DNA of 64,000 bases from Paeniglutamicibacter psychrophenolicus (GTDB taxonomy: Bacteria > Actinomycetota > Actinomycetes > Actinomycetales > Micrococcaceae), in assembly GCF_030812255.1 (NCBI RefSeq), contig NZ_JAUSSH010000001.1, forward strand, positions 186,001-250,000, written 5' to 3'. Position numbers and translations under genes: made by a program. Shown here in pieces: positions 25,605-33,522 of this stretch; positions within the stretch are counted from its first letter, which is position 1, and every line of letters begins with the position of its first letter. Below the pieces are notes generated by a model. It saw only the letters and a list, made by a program, of their open reading frames with translations. It was not told the origin of the DNA and made no database searches.

Positions 25605-26975
25605 CTAGTCCTCGAAGGAAAGTTTCGGCGGGGTGGAGCGGAAGCCATTGGTTCGAACAGCCAGGAAGATCATGCCAGCGGCGAACCACATCAGGCCGAC
25701 AACGAGGCTGGTTCCCGACAAGGACGTCCACAACCAAATGGTCAGCGCAAAACCCATCAATGGCATCAGCAGATACAGCAGAACGGCGCGGGCGCCGCGC
25801 GCCTTGGCATCCATGAAGAAGATCTTGATGACCGAAAGGTTCACCATGGAGAACGCGACCAGAGCCCCGAAGCTGACTACCGAGGCGGCCATCTCAAGAC
25901 TCACAAAAAGGTAGGTCAACGACACTGCGGAGACCACGAGGGTCGCGTAGACAGGTGTGGAGAAGCGGCGGTTGAGCATGCCCATGCGGCGTGGCAGCAG
26001 CCCGTCGCGCCCCATGGAATACAGGATGCGGGTAACGCTGGCCTGCGAGGCCATTGCCGAGCCAAAGGATCCTACGACGTACACTGCCACGAAGATGGCG
26101 GTGAGCGCCGCACCGCCGACGCCTGCCATGAGTTCGACACCCGCGGCATCCGGGTCGGTGAAGGTGGTGTGGTCCGGATGGATCAGCGCCCCGGCCCAGC
26201 CGACGACGATGAAGATCAGCCCGCCGGCCAAGGTTGTGAGCACGATCGCTGCGGGGATCGACTTGCCCGGATTCTTCGCATCTTCCGACAGCGTTGAAAT
26301 CGCATCGAATCCAAGGAAGGAAAGCGACAGGATGGCCGCACCGGAGAAGATCGGTCCCAGGCCATCGGCACCGAAGGAGAATGGTGCCAGCAGGTTTGGC
26401 GCATCGGTGTTGAGGATCTGGTTGAGCACCAGTGCAACGAAGATGCCGATCATGAGCACCGATGAAGCCACCACGGTTGCGCTGAGCCGCCCGATGAACT
26501 TGATGCCAATGATGTTCAAGCCGAGCACCAGCACGAGGGCCACCAGCGAGAAAGCCCACGCGGGAACCGCCGGGAACTGGGTGTTCAGGTAGATCCCGAT
26601 GAGCAGGAAATTGATCATCGGAATAAACAGGTAGTCAAGCATCAGCGTCCAGCCCGTAGCAAATCCCACGGTGCCGCCGAAGGCCTGCTGGGTGTAGGCG
26701 TAGGCAGATCCAGCCTGCGGAACCGCCCGCGACATGTGAGCATAGCTGAATGCCGTGAACAACATGGTCACCAGTCCAACGATGTAGGCTGCGGGCAAAT
26801 GCCCGTTGGTCACACCAGTCACCACTCCGTATGTGGTGAACACGGTGACTGGTGCCATGTAGGTCAACCCGAAGAGCACCAGGAACGGGATGCCCATGAC
26901 GCGCTTGAGTTGGGTGGGGCGGGAATCCTGATTTCCGCTGGCCGCAAGGGCCTGAGCATTGGTCTTGATCTTCAT
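25605..26975 (-). CDS. APC-family amino acid/polyamine permease
   Basis: A 456-residue transporter with about 12 hydrophobic segments. It starts with LFGLTYMAPVTVFTTYGVVTG, continues with AGSAYAYTQQAFGG, and carries SFLGFDAISTLSEDAKNP, the conserved loop around helix 6 of the YhdG/PuuP-like branch. ATG 26975 overlaps the stop of the upstream amidohydrolase gene (ATGA) and has AGAAGGA. It presumably imports the amidohydrolase substrate or its product. Substrate unknown. Control by the divergent TetR regulator is likely. Confidence 0.86.
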   Translation of the reverse strand: MKIKTNAQALAASGNQDSRPTQLKRVMGIPFLVLFGLTYMAPVTVFTTYGVVTGVTNGHLPAAYIVGLVTMLFTAFSYAHMSRAVPQAGSAYAYTQQAFGGTVGFATGWTLMLDYLFIPMINFLLIGIYLNTQFPAVPAWAFSLVALVLVLGLNIIGIKFIGRLSATVVASSVLMIGIFVALVLNQILNTDAPNLLAPFSFGADGLGPIFSGAAILSLSFLGFDAISTLSEDAKNPGKSIPAAIVLTTLAGGLIFIVVGWAGALIHPDHTTFTDPDAAGVELMAGVGGAALTAIFVAVYVVGSFGSAMASQASVTRILYSMGRDGLLPRRMGMLNRRFSTPVYATLVVSAVSLTYLFVSLEMAASVVSFGALVAFSMVNLSVIKIFFMDAKARGARAVLLYLLMPLMGFALTIWLWTSLSGTSLVVGLMWFAAGMIFLAVRTNGFRSTPPKLSFED

Positions 26976-28606
26976 CGTGTTCCTTCTGATACCCGATCGG
27001 GTATTGCCAAATGGGTGGGTTTGCCGGCAAGCCAGGTGCCCAGGACCTTGAGCCCGGCCACTTCGTTGTCGGCGCTGGTGCGTGGGTCGCTCGCCATCCA
27101 TACCAGGTCCGCGAGCTGCCCGGAAGCGAGGGTTCCTCGTTCATGCTCGGCAAAGGCTTGGTAGGCAACTTGGGTGCTGTAGGATTCCAGGGCATCAGTC
27201 ACGTCGTACAGCGCCCCGGCCAGCGGTTTCCCGCCAGGGTCTGCTACGCCGGTGCGGGTCATTGCCGTGCCGATGCCCAGCAGTGGGTGGTGGTGGGTGA
27301 CGGGCCAGTCACTGCCGAAAGTCACCCTGACGCCGGAAGCGGCGATCTCGCCGATCTGGAATTGCCGTGAAGCCCGTTCGTCTCCCAGCCGGGGGAAGGT
27401 CAAATTGGTCATCACGGGATCCTGCTGCGCCCACAGCGGCTCGAAGTTCGCGATGACGCCCAACTCCCCGAACCGCGCCAGGTCCTTGGGGGCAATGGTC
27501 TGAAGATGCGCCATGACCGGACGGCGGTCACGCGGCCCGTTGGCAGCAAGGACCGCTTCAATGGTGTCCAGCCCCTGGCGCACAGCGGCGTCCCCGATGG
27601 CATGGATGTGCAACTGGAAACCCATGGCATCCACGGCAATTGCCGCGTCGATGAGTGCTTGGTCCTCCCAATTGGGCAGGCCGCGGCTGCCGGGGAAGTC
27701 CGCGTAGGCATCGATCATATGGGCCGTGTGTGATTCAACAATCCCATCCAGGAAGAATTTGATGGTGTGTGCGCTGAGCAGCTTTTCATCGGCGGCAAGC
27801 ACCCTGTCCTTGGCTAAGGCAAAATCGGGCAGCTGTTGTTCCCAACGCGTCGGATCTGCGCGAAAGGCAAGGTTCATGCGCGTGTGTAAGGCCCCCTGCC
27901 GCGCCGCAGCCAAGTAGGTGTCCAGCGATCCGGTTTCCACCCATGCGTCCTGCACCCAACTGACACCGGCCTCTGCGAAGGTTGCCGTTGCCCGGGAAAG
28001 AGCAGCGACCATTGTGTCCTGGCTATGGTCGGTAACATGGACGGTGACCAGATCGATGGCGCCGGGCTCGCACAATGTTCCCAGGGGAGTGCCATCTGCT
28101 CGACGAATGATCCGGCCACGTTCGGGCTCCGGTGTATCTGTCGTGATTCCAGCAATCTCCAGTGCCATGGAATTGACCCACACTGTGTGGTAATCCCAAG
28201 CCCGTAGGAGCACCGGGCGGTCGGGAACCACCAGATCGAGCCACCGGGCATCGAAGTATCCGTTTTCGGCCAGCGTTGCGTCATAGCTGGCACCAACGAT
28301 CCAACCGTCCCCGGGGTGCGCATCCGCCCACTTCGCGATTGCGTCAAGGATTTCGTCGAGGTTTGTGCATTGGCGGATCTGCGGACCGACGTCCTCGAGC
28401 CCGGCAAAGAGCGGGTGTGCATGACCATCGCCGAATGCGGGTCCCAGGTAACCTCCGCCCAGGTCGTGGAGTACGTCGGCCGCCGGGACCAACGCCTCGG
28501 CGGAGGACCCGACCGCGGTGATGATCCCGTCTGTGACCGCCACGGCAGTCATGTGCCCCGTGGGGGCACCGGCAATCGAGCCAGAGTGAAAGACTGTCAA
28601 TGTCAA
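26972..28606 (-). CDS. amidohydrolase family 3 protein (YtcJ-like)
   Basis: A 544-residue metal-dependent hydrolase. GPAFGDGHAHPL gives the first HxH metal site, FLDGIVESHTAHM and LHIHAIGDAAVRQGLDTIE hold further ligands, and FGSDWPVTHHHPL supplies the late Asp typical of amidohydrolase family 3. Such proteins hydrolyse N-acyl or N-formyl compounds, but YtcJ-like members are uncharacterised. TTG 28606 is chosen because GGGAG lies eight bases upstream. First gene of an operon with the permease; divergent from the TetR gene. Confidence 0.83.
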   Translation of the reverse strand: MTLTVFHSGSIAGAPTGHMTAVAVTDGIITAVGSSAEALVPAADVLHDLGGGYLGPAFGDGHAHPLFAGLEDVGPQIRQCTNLDEILDAIAKWADAHPGDGWIVGASYDATLAENGYFDARWLDLVVPDRPVLLRAWDYHTVWVNSMALEIAGITTDTPEPERGRIIRRADGTPLGTLCEPGAIDLVTVHVTDHSQDTMVAALSRATATFAEAGVSWVQDAWVETGSLDTYLAAARQGALHTRMNLAFRADPTRWEQQLPDFALAKDRVLAADEKLLSAHTIKFFLDGIVESHTAHMIDAYADFPGSRGLPNWEDQALIDAAIAVDAMGFQLHIHAIGDAAVRQGLDTIEAVLAANGPRDRRPVMAHLQTIAPKDLARFGELGVIANFEPLWAQQDPVMTNLTFPRLGDERASRQFQIGEIAASGVRVTFGSDWPVTHHHPLLGIGTAMTRTGVADPGGKPLAGALYDVTDALESYSTQVAYQAFAEHERGTLASGQLADLVWMASDPRTSADNEVAGLKVLGTWLAGKPTHLAIPDRVSEGTR

Positions 28607-28624
28607 GGGGGTAACTCCCAACGA

Positions 28625-28643
28625 TATTTAATACGATTAAATA
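28625..28643. promoter_or_regulatory. TetR-type operator between amidohydrolase and regulator
   Basis: TATTTAAT-ACG-ATTAAATA is a perfect inverted repeat with eight-base arms, strikingly AT-rich for this genome, 19 bases from the amidohydrolase start and in the divergent promoter. It has the size and symmetry of TetR-family operators and sits next to a TetR gene. Binding is inferred. Confidence 0.65.
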
Positions 28644-28691
28644 AACTTTGCCCACCGTACCTGTGGGCGGAGTCACAGGCAAGGGGTTTTG

Positions 28692-29348
28692 GTGGATTTG
28701 TCGGAAATTCGTCGCGCTGGTCGGCCGCGCAAGTCGGTGCTCGACCGCGAAAAGATACTTGGTGCTGCCCTCGAGCTGCTCAATTCCGTGGGTCCGGAGA
28801 AGTTCTCCATGGCTGCGCTCGCTGGCGAACTCGGTGTCAAGCCTCCTGCGCTCTACCACTATGTCAAGAACAAGCAGGCGCTATTGGTGGGGATGCGCGA
28901 GGTGGTCAGCGACAGTATCGACATCAGCGGGTTTGGGGTTTTGCCCTGGAGTGAAGCTGTGGGGCTGTGGGCGCGCTCGTACCGGGACGCATTCGCTGCC
29001 CATCCGAACGCGATTGCGTTACTGGCCACCGAGCCGATCGCCGGGGCGGCCCGCACCCTGGCCATGTATGAATGTGTGGTGCAAGGCTTCTTGGCTGCTG
29101 GATGGGAGCCAAACCGGGTCATGAGTGACATTGTGGCCCTGGAGTCGTTCATTCTGGGTTCAGCACTTGATATGGTGGCGCCCGATGACATGTTTGACCC
29201 CGGGGCGGATGCCCCCCAGACGCCGGGACTTGTCGAGGCGCTGGCCGCCCAGGCCTCACTGGGCGGATCGCGTGCCGACACGGCTTTTGGCGTGGGGCTG
29301 GACATCATGATTGACGGCTTGGCTCTGACCAACGGGTTGGGCGCATGA
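28692..29348 (+). CDS. TetR/AcrR-family transcriptional regulator
   Basis: A 218-residue repressor-type protein. The N-terminal helix-turn-helix is ILGAALELLNSVGPEKFSM then LAGELGVKPPALYHYVKNK. The C-terminal ligand domain resembles the TetR_C branch of tetracycline repressors (LLATEPIAGAARTLAMYE ... ALESFILGSALD). Start at GTG 28692 because AAGGGG lies five bases upstream; TTG 28689 is adjacent. Likely represses the divergent amidohydrolase-permease operon and itself through the palindrome at 28625-28643. Confidence 0.86.
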   Translation: MDLSEIRRAGRPRKSVLDREKILGAALELLNSVGPEKFSMAALAGELGVKPPALYHYVKNKQALLVGMREVVSDSIDISGFGVLPWSEAVGLWARSYRDAFAAHPNAIALLATEPIAGAARTLAMYECVVQGFLAAGWEPNRVMSDIVALESFILGSALDMVAPDDMFDPGADAPQTPGLVEALAAQASLGGSRADTAFGVGLDIMIDGLALTNGLGA

Positions 29349-29380
29349 CGTTGGCATTGGCTAAGCAGGGGCTTGGTCGA

Positions 29381-29399
29381 TTAGGCTAGGCTTATCTTC
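29381..29399 (+). promoter_or_regulatory. IdeR/DtxR-type iron box
   Basis: TTAGGCTAGGCTTATCTTC matches 14 of 19 positions of the mycobacterial IdeR consensus by hand count, including the whole TTAGG.TAGGCT half. It lies 25 bases before the siderophore-interacting protein start, in promoter position. Iron-dependent repression is therefore likely. Confidence 0.6.
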
Positions 29400-29423
29400 C
29401 CTAATCCAAAAAGGCGGTAATTG

Positions 29424-30272
29424 GTGACTATCCAGCGTTCGGTACGTCCGGTTCGGCCCCAGGTTGTCCTCGAGGTTTTGGCCAGCGAGCAGCTGTCCCG
29501 GCACATGATGAGACTGACTTTCGGGGGGCCGGGCTTCGTGAACTTCCAGGACAAGGCCGTCTCGGACCGCTACGTGAAGATCCTTTTCACCAAGCCCGAG
29601 CTCGGACTGGTGCCCCCGTACGACCTCGATGCCCTCCGTGAGCAGCTGGCCCCGGAAGACTTCCCGGTCCGACGCACCTACACGCTGCGGCACGTGGACC
29701 TCGACGCCCAAACCGTGCAGATCGACTTCGTGATCCACGGCGACCAGGGCCTGGCCGGCCCGTGGGCGCAGAACGCAAAGATCGGCGACCAGATCTGCTT
29801 CGCCAGCCCCGGTGGGCTCTACACGCCGAACCCTGAATTCGACAGGCACCTGCTCATCGGCGACGAGACGGCGCTTCCGGCGATCTCCGCCGCGGTCGAG
29901 GACATGACCCCGGAGATGGTCGGGGACATCTACCTTGAGGTCGCAGGACCAGAGGACGAGGTCCAGCTGGATGTGCCGGCAGGGATCACCGTGCATTGGC
30001 TGCACCGCGGCGGCTACTTCACCCCGGAAAACACCAAGCTCGAGGAAACCGTTCGCAACGCGCAGTGGCACGAGGGAAGCATCCAGGTCTTTGCCCACGG
30101 CGAACGGGAGACCATGAAGTCGCTGCGGGCCTATCTCAATGGCGAGCGCGGCGTTGACCGCCGGGCCATGTCGCTGTCGGCCTACTGGGCCTATGGCCGC
30201 GCCGAGGACGAGTTCCAGGCAGAAAAGAAGACTCCCGTCGGGCAGATATTCCCGGAGTCACTGAGCGCCTGA
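29424..30272 (+). CDS. siderophore-interacting protein (FAD-dependent ferric reductase)
   Basis: A 282-residue SIP-family flavoprotein (ViuB/YqjH-like). The FAD-binding domain holds VRRTYTLRHVD, matching the R-x-Y-T/S motif, and GDQICFASPGGLY; the C-terminal domain starts at HLLIGDETALPAI and ends with AYWAYGRAEDEFQAEK. These enzymes reduce Fe3+-siderophore inside the cell to release iron. GTG 29424 has AAGG at a suitable distance. Preceded by an IdeR-like box, in agreement with the function. Convergent with the glycosylase genes. Confidence 0.9.
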   Translation: MTIQRSVRPVRPQVVLEVLASEQLSRHMMRLTFGGPGFVNFQDKAVSDRYVKILFTKPELGLVPPYDLDALREQLAPEDFPVRRTYTLRHVDLDAQTVQIDFVIHGDQGLAGPWAQNAKIGDQICFASPGGLYTPNPEFDRHLLIGDETALPAISAAVEDMTPEMVGDIYLEVAGPEDEVQLDVPAGITVHWLHRGGYFTPENTKLEETVRNAQWHEGSIQVFAHGERETMKSLRAYLNGERGVDRRAMSLSAYWAYGRAEDEFQAEKKTPVGQIFPESLSA

Positions 30273-30374
30273 GGCGGGTTTCGGGCGGGTTCTCTCCGGC
30301 AGGGCTTCGCGGCGGCCCCGCATCGAGGAGTCATCGCCTGCTCGAAGCGGGGGTACATGACCCTGGCAAAGTGC

Positions 30375-31274
30375 TCACGGGGTGCCAGTGGGTTTTCCAT
30401 GCGAGACGGATTGGGCCGGCGTACCGCCCATCGAGTCCGAAGCCCAGAGGTGGACCATGGCGTAGGACCTGTATGGCGCCCACGAGCTTGCCAATGCCGC
30501 AGCTTCGCGTTCGGTGATCCTGTCCAGGGCTCGACGCGCGACCAGGTCCCCGGGCACGAAGGCATCCGGATCGCTTTGGCCGCGCATCTGCAGGTAGTCT
30601 GCGGTCCACGGGCCCACTCCGCGCAAGGCCAGCAGTTCCGGGCGATCCAGGGGGATGCCGGGCGTTCCGGTGAAACCCTTGGCGGCGAACACCTCTGCCA
30701 TGAGGAACAGCGTGCCCGCCCGGGTCGTGGTCAAGCCGATGGTTTCGCGCAGGGTGCCAACGCCTTGGGCAACCACGGCCTCGGGCGTCGGGAAGATGCG
30801 CAGTCCGCCGGGGCCCTCGCTTCCGTACGCTGACAGAAAGCGTCCGCCAAACGTCCGGCCTGCTGCCAGCGTCACCTGTTGGCCCAGGATCGTGGTGGCG
30901 GCCGCTTCGAACCCGTTGAGATAGCCGACCAGCCGCAGCCACGGGCGAGCCTCGACCAGCGGGCCGAGCACGGGATCGGGGGAAAAGGACTCCTGCATGC
31001 CGGATAGATCCGTGTCCAGGTCCAGCCATGCGCGGACCGCGGCTTCAAGCTGGTCGAGGTCGCCGGCATTGCTCCCGGCACAGGTCAGTCGGACTCCCTC
31101 CACGGCGAACTCCAACTCAACGGCCTTTGGGCCGGAGTCGACGGCGATCACCCGGGTGTGTCGATGCTCGGCGGGCTCGTGGATATCGAGCGTGGGGATC
31201 GAGTGGATGCCCAGCGTGCGCATCATGTGACCGGGATCCAGCGGACCTTTGGATGCCAGGAAGCGCGAACTCAT
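30375..31274 (-). CDS. alkA: DNA-3-methyladenine glycosylase II (AlkA-like)
   Basis: A 299-residue HhH-GPD glycosylase. The N-terminal AlkA_N-type region is followed by ILGQQVTLAAGRTFGGRFL and the helix-hairpin-helix LRGVGPWTADYLQMRG; the catalytic Asp is Asp243 in FVPGDLVARRAL. It removes N3- and O2-alkylated bases. In many actinobacteria AlkA is fused to Ada; here the Ada domains are absent. ATG 31274 overlaps the tag stop (ATGA), so the two repair genes are co-translated. Confidence 0.87.
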   Translation of the reverse strand: MSSRFLASKGPLDPGHMMRTLGIHSIPTLDIHEPAEHRHTRVIAVDSGPKAVELEFAVEGVRLTCAGSNAGDLDQLEAAVRAWLDLDTDLSGMQESFSPDPVLGPLVEARPWLRLVGYLNGFEAAATTILGQQVTLAAGRTFGGRFLSAYGSEGPGGLRIFPTPEAVVAQGVGTLRETIGLTTTRAGTLFLMAEVFAAKGFTGTPGIPLDRPELLALRGVGPWTADYLQMRGQSDPDAFVPGDLVARRALDRITEREAAALASSWAPYRSYAMVHLWASDSMGGTPAQSVSHGKPTGTP

Positions 31275-31867
31275 GCCGGCCAGACGCCCGAGGTGCCGCG
31301 GCGGTGGGAGCCGAGAAGATGTGTGTCCACGATTCCCAGCGCTTCCATGAGCGCGAACATGGTGGTGGGCCCCACGAAGGCGAAACCGCGTTTCTTGAGC
31401 GCTTTGGACAGGGCCAGGGACTCGGGGCTGGTGGTCGGAACTTCTTCGATGGCTGAAGGCGTCGGGGTGGAGTCCGGTTGGAACGCCCAGACGAACTCGG
31501 CCAGTCCGCCATCCTCGCGCAGTGCGATGGTGGCCTTCGCGTTCTTGATGGTCGCCAGGATCTTGGCACGGTTGCGGATGATCCCGGCGTTGCCCAGAAG
31601 TTCCTCGACCTTGGCCTCGTCGAAGCCTTCGATGACCTCGGGGTCGAAGGCGGCGAAGGCCTCGCGGAAGTTTTCGCGCTTGCGCAGGATGGTTGCCCAG
31701 GAAAGTCCGGACTGGAACGCCTCGAGGCTCAGCCGTTCGAAGACCCCGTGCTCGTCGCGCACGGGCATGCCCCACTCGGTGTCGTAATAGATGCGCATCA
31801 TCGGGTCTGTCGCCGCCCATGCCGGGCGGGCCAGGTTGTCGTCGCCAATGATTATGCCGGTGCTCAT
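31271..31867 (-). CDS. tag: DNA-3-methyladenine glycosylase I (Tag), zinc ligands replaced
   Basis: A 198-residue Tag protein excising 3-methyladenine. YYDTEWGMPV, LSLEAFQSGLSWATILRKRENFR and AFVGPTTMFALMEALGIVDTH are the family core, including the catalytic Glu in LSLEAFQ. Three of the four zinc-snap ligands of E. coli Tag (Cys4, His17, His175, Cys179) look replaced: there is no Cys before the YxD motif, YYDTEWG has Tyr for His17, and THLLGSHR has Ser for Cys179. It pairs with alkA and is divergent from the arsR-CDF operon 64 bases away. Confidence 0.88.
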   Translation of the reverse strand: MSTGIIIGDDNLARPAWAATDPMMRIYYDTEWGMPVRDEHGVFERLSLEAFQSGLSWATILRKRENFREAFAAFDPEVIEGFDEAKVEELLGNAGIIRNRAKILATIKNAKATIALREDGGLAEFVWAFQPDSTPTPSAIEEVPTTSPESLALSKALKKRGFAFVGPTTMFALMEALGIVDTHLLGSHRRGTSGVWPA

Positions 31868-31919
31868 GTTCCAATCCTGCCACGGGCTTGCGTCCGTTTG
31901 TTTTATCGCAATGATTCGA

Positions 31920-31943
31920 TATCATCGTAATATGACGATGATA
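31920..31943. promoter_or_regulatory. ArsR operator overlapping -10 box and start codon
   Basis: TATCATCGT (31920-31928) and ACGATGATA (31935-31943) form a perfect nine-base inverted repeat with a six-base spacer; the two 12-base halves match at 11 positions. The ATG of the ArsR gene lies in the centre. TATCAT, six bases before that ATG, is a good -10 with TTGTTT 16 bases further upstream, so the transcript is probably leaderless and the site would block it directly. Confidence 0.65.
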
Positions 31944-32330
31944 GATCGGGTCAACCACGAGCGCCACGAAGCCATCCAAGGCCATGCCGCGGCGGCAGCA
32001 CTCTTCCACGGCCTGGCCGACCCCACGCGGCTGATGATCTTGGCCCATCTTCGCACCGGGGAACACAAGGTCAAGGAACTCACCGACCACCTTGGCCTGG
32101 CCCAAAGCACCGTCAGCGCCCACCTGTCGTGCCTGCGCGACTGCGGCCTGGTGACCTCGCGCGCGCAGGGACGAGCCAGCATGTTCTCGCTGGCCAACCC
32201 GCGGCTGCTGCTGGACCTGCTCGGCGACGCGAACCACTACATCGGCACCAGTGACGAGAACGGATTGGACACCCACGACTTCACCGAGGTCCACGGCCCG
32301 GCCCCGGCACGGGAAGGGGCCAGCCGATGA
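31932..32330 (+). CDS. ArsR/SmtB-family metal-responsive regulator
   Basis: A 132-residue winged-helix repressor: LFHGLADPTRLMILAHLRTGEHKVKELTDHLGLAQSTVSAHLSCLRDCGLV, split over residues about 25-75, is the ArsR core. It has Cys residues in LSCLRDC and a His/Asp-rich tail (DTHDFTEVHG) that could bind metal. Coupled by ATGA to a CDF efflux gene, so it probably derepresses efflux when Zn, Co or Cd is high. ATG 31932 is central in the operator and no Shine-Dalgarno is present, fitting a leaderless start; ATG 31938 is the alternative. Confidence 0.88.
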   Translation: MTMIDRVNHERHEAIQGHAAAAALFHGLADPTRLMILAHLRTGEHKVKELTDHLGLAQSTVSAHLSCLRDCGLVTSRAQGRASMFSLANPRLLLDLLGDANHYIGTSDENGLDTHDFTEVHGPAPAREGASR

Positions 32331-33241
32331 GCCACGACCACGACCACGGCCTGGCAACGACCAACAGGAAGAAACTGGCCTGGGCCTTTGGCATCACCGC
32401 GACGATCCTCGTGGCCGAGGTCATCGGTGCGTTCCTGACCAATTCGCTGGCGTTGCTGGTTGACGCCGCGCACATGCTCACCGATTCCACCGGTCTGCTG
32501 CTGGCACTCACCGCTGCCACCCTGATCATGCGCAAGCCAACGGCCAAGAGAACCTGGGGATTCCGCCGCGCCGAGGTGCTCTCGGCAACGCTCCAGTCGA
32601 CCCTGCTGCTCGGGGTGGGCGTCTACGCGCTCGTGGACGGCATCCGCCGCCTTTTCCAGCCGACGGAAATTGCCGGCAGCGGGCTGCTCATTTTCGGCAT
32701 CATCGGCCTGCTCGGCAACGTCGCCTCGATGCTGATCCTTGCCTCGGGCAAGGACGACAACCTGAACATGCGCGCTGCCTTCCTTGAGGTCGTCAACGAC
32801 GCCCTGGGCTCGGTCGCCGTGATCATCTCCGCGATCGTCATCTCCACCACCGGCTGGATGCAGGCCGACTCGATCGCCGCCATGCTGATCGCGATCCTGA
32901 TCATCCCGCGCGCTTTGAAGCTGCTGGGGGAGACCACGCACATCCTGCTCGAGTCCACGCCCAAGGGACTTGACCTCGAGGATGTCCGGGCCCACCTGGT
33001 TGCGCACCCCCAGGTCCTGGCGGTCCACGACCTGCACGCCAGCCAGATCGCCTCGAACCTGCCGATCCTCTCGGCCCACGTGGTGGTCGAGGACGCGGCG
33101 TTCCACACCGGTGCCGCGGCCACCCTGCTGGGCGAATTGCAATCATGCGTGGCCGAGCACTTTGAGGTGAGCATCGAGCATTCCACCTTCCAGATCGAGT
33201 CCCACAGCCACCAGACCCCGGAGCACGGGCGGCACGACTGA
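32327..33241 (+). CDS. CDF-family metal cation efflux transporter (CzcD-like)
   Basis: A 304-residue cation diffusion facilitator with six predicted helices, a His-rich N-terminus (SHDHDHG) and a C-terminal cytoplasmic metallochaperone-like domain ending in HSHQTPEHGRHD. The helix 2 site is normal (DAAHMLTD, His49 and Asp53). In helix 5 the expected HxxxD reads EVVND, so Glu154 replaces His while Asp158 is kept; this may alter metal preference. Proton-coupled Zn2+/Cd2+/Co2+ export is the family function. Second gene of the arsR operon. Confidence 0.9.
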   Translation: MSHDHDHGLATTNRKKLAWAFGITATILVAEVIGAFLTNSLALLVDAAHMLTDSTGLLLALTAATLIMRKPTAKRTWGFRRAEVLSATLQSTLLLGVGVYALVDGIRRLFQPTEIAGSGLLIFGIIGLLGNVASMLILASGKDDNLNMRAAFLEVVNDALGSVAVIISAIVISTTGWMQADSIAAMLIAILIIPRALKLLGETTHILLESTPKGLDLEDVRAHLVAHPQVLAVHDLHASQIASNLPILSAHVVVEDAAFHTGAAATLLGELQSCVAEHFEVSIEHSTFQIESHSHQTPEHGRHD

Positions 33242-33266
33242 ACCGACGTCGTGGAGGCTCTGCGGC

Positions 33267-33522
33267 GTGCTTGCCGGGCTGTGCCTGGTCGTCGCCGGCA
33301 GCATCGCGGGGAGCGCTGCCTGGTTGGTGAAGCACCCGCCGGCGTTCTTCCCGGCCGTGAAGGACTACATCTACATCGAGACCCTCACCGACGGAGAACG
33401 CGGACCCGAAGTCGGACCTGTCTTGGGATGTCCCGCATGCATGCGACCGGGCCAGTTCGCTGTGGAGCACGTTCCTGGATCCTGTGGACATGGAATGCGA
33501 GCTGCTACCGCTGGTGCAGTGA
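33267..33522 (+). pseudogene. possible frameshifted small membrane protein gene
   Basis: A GTG with GGAGG upstream opens a frame encoding one hydrophobic helix (LAGLCLVVAGSIAGSAAW) and then VKDYIYIETLT with good codon bias. From about 33395 the bias moves to another frame, reading ENADPKSDLSWDVPHA and ending LLPLVQ at TGA 33520-33522. The two halves would make one 80-90 residue protein if a frameshift is bridged. No family recognised. It directly follows the CDF gene and overlaps the end of the convergent VanZ-like gene. Confidence 0.3.
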
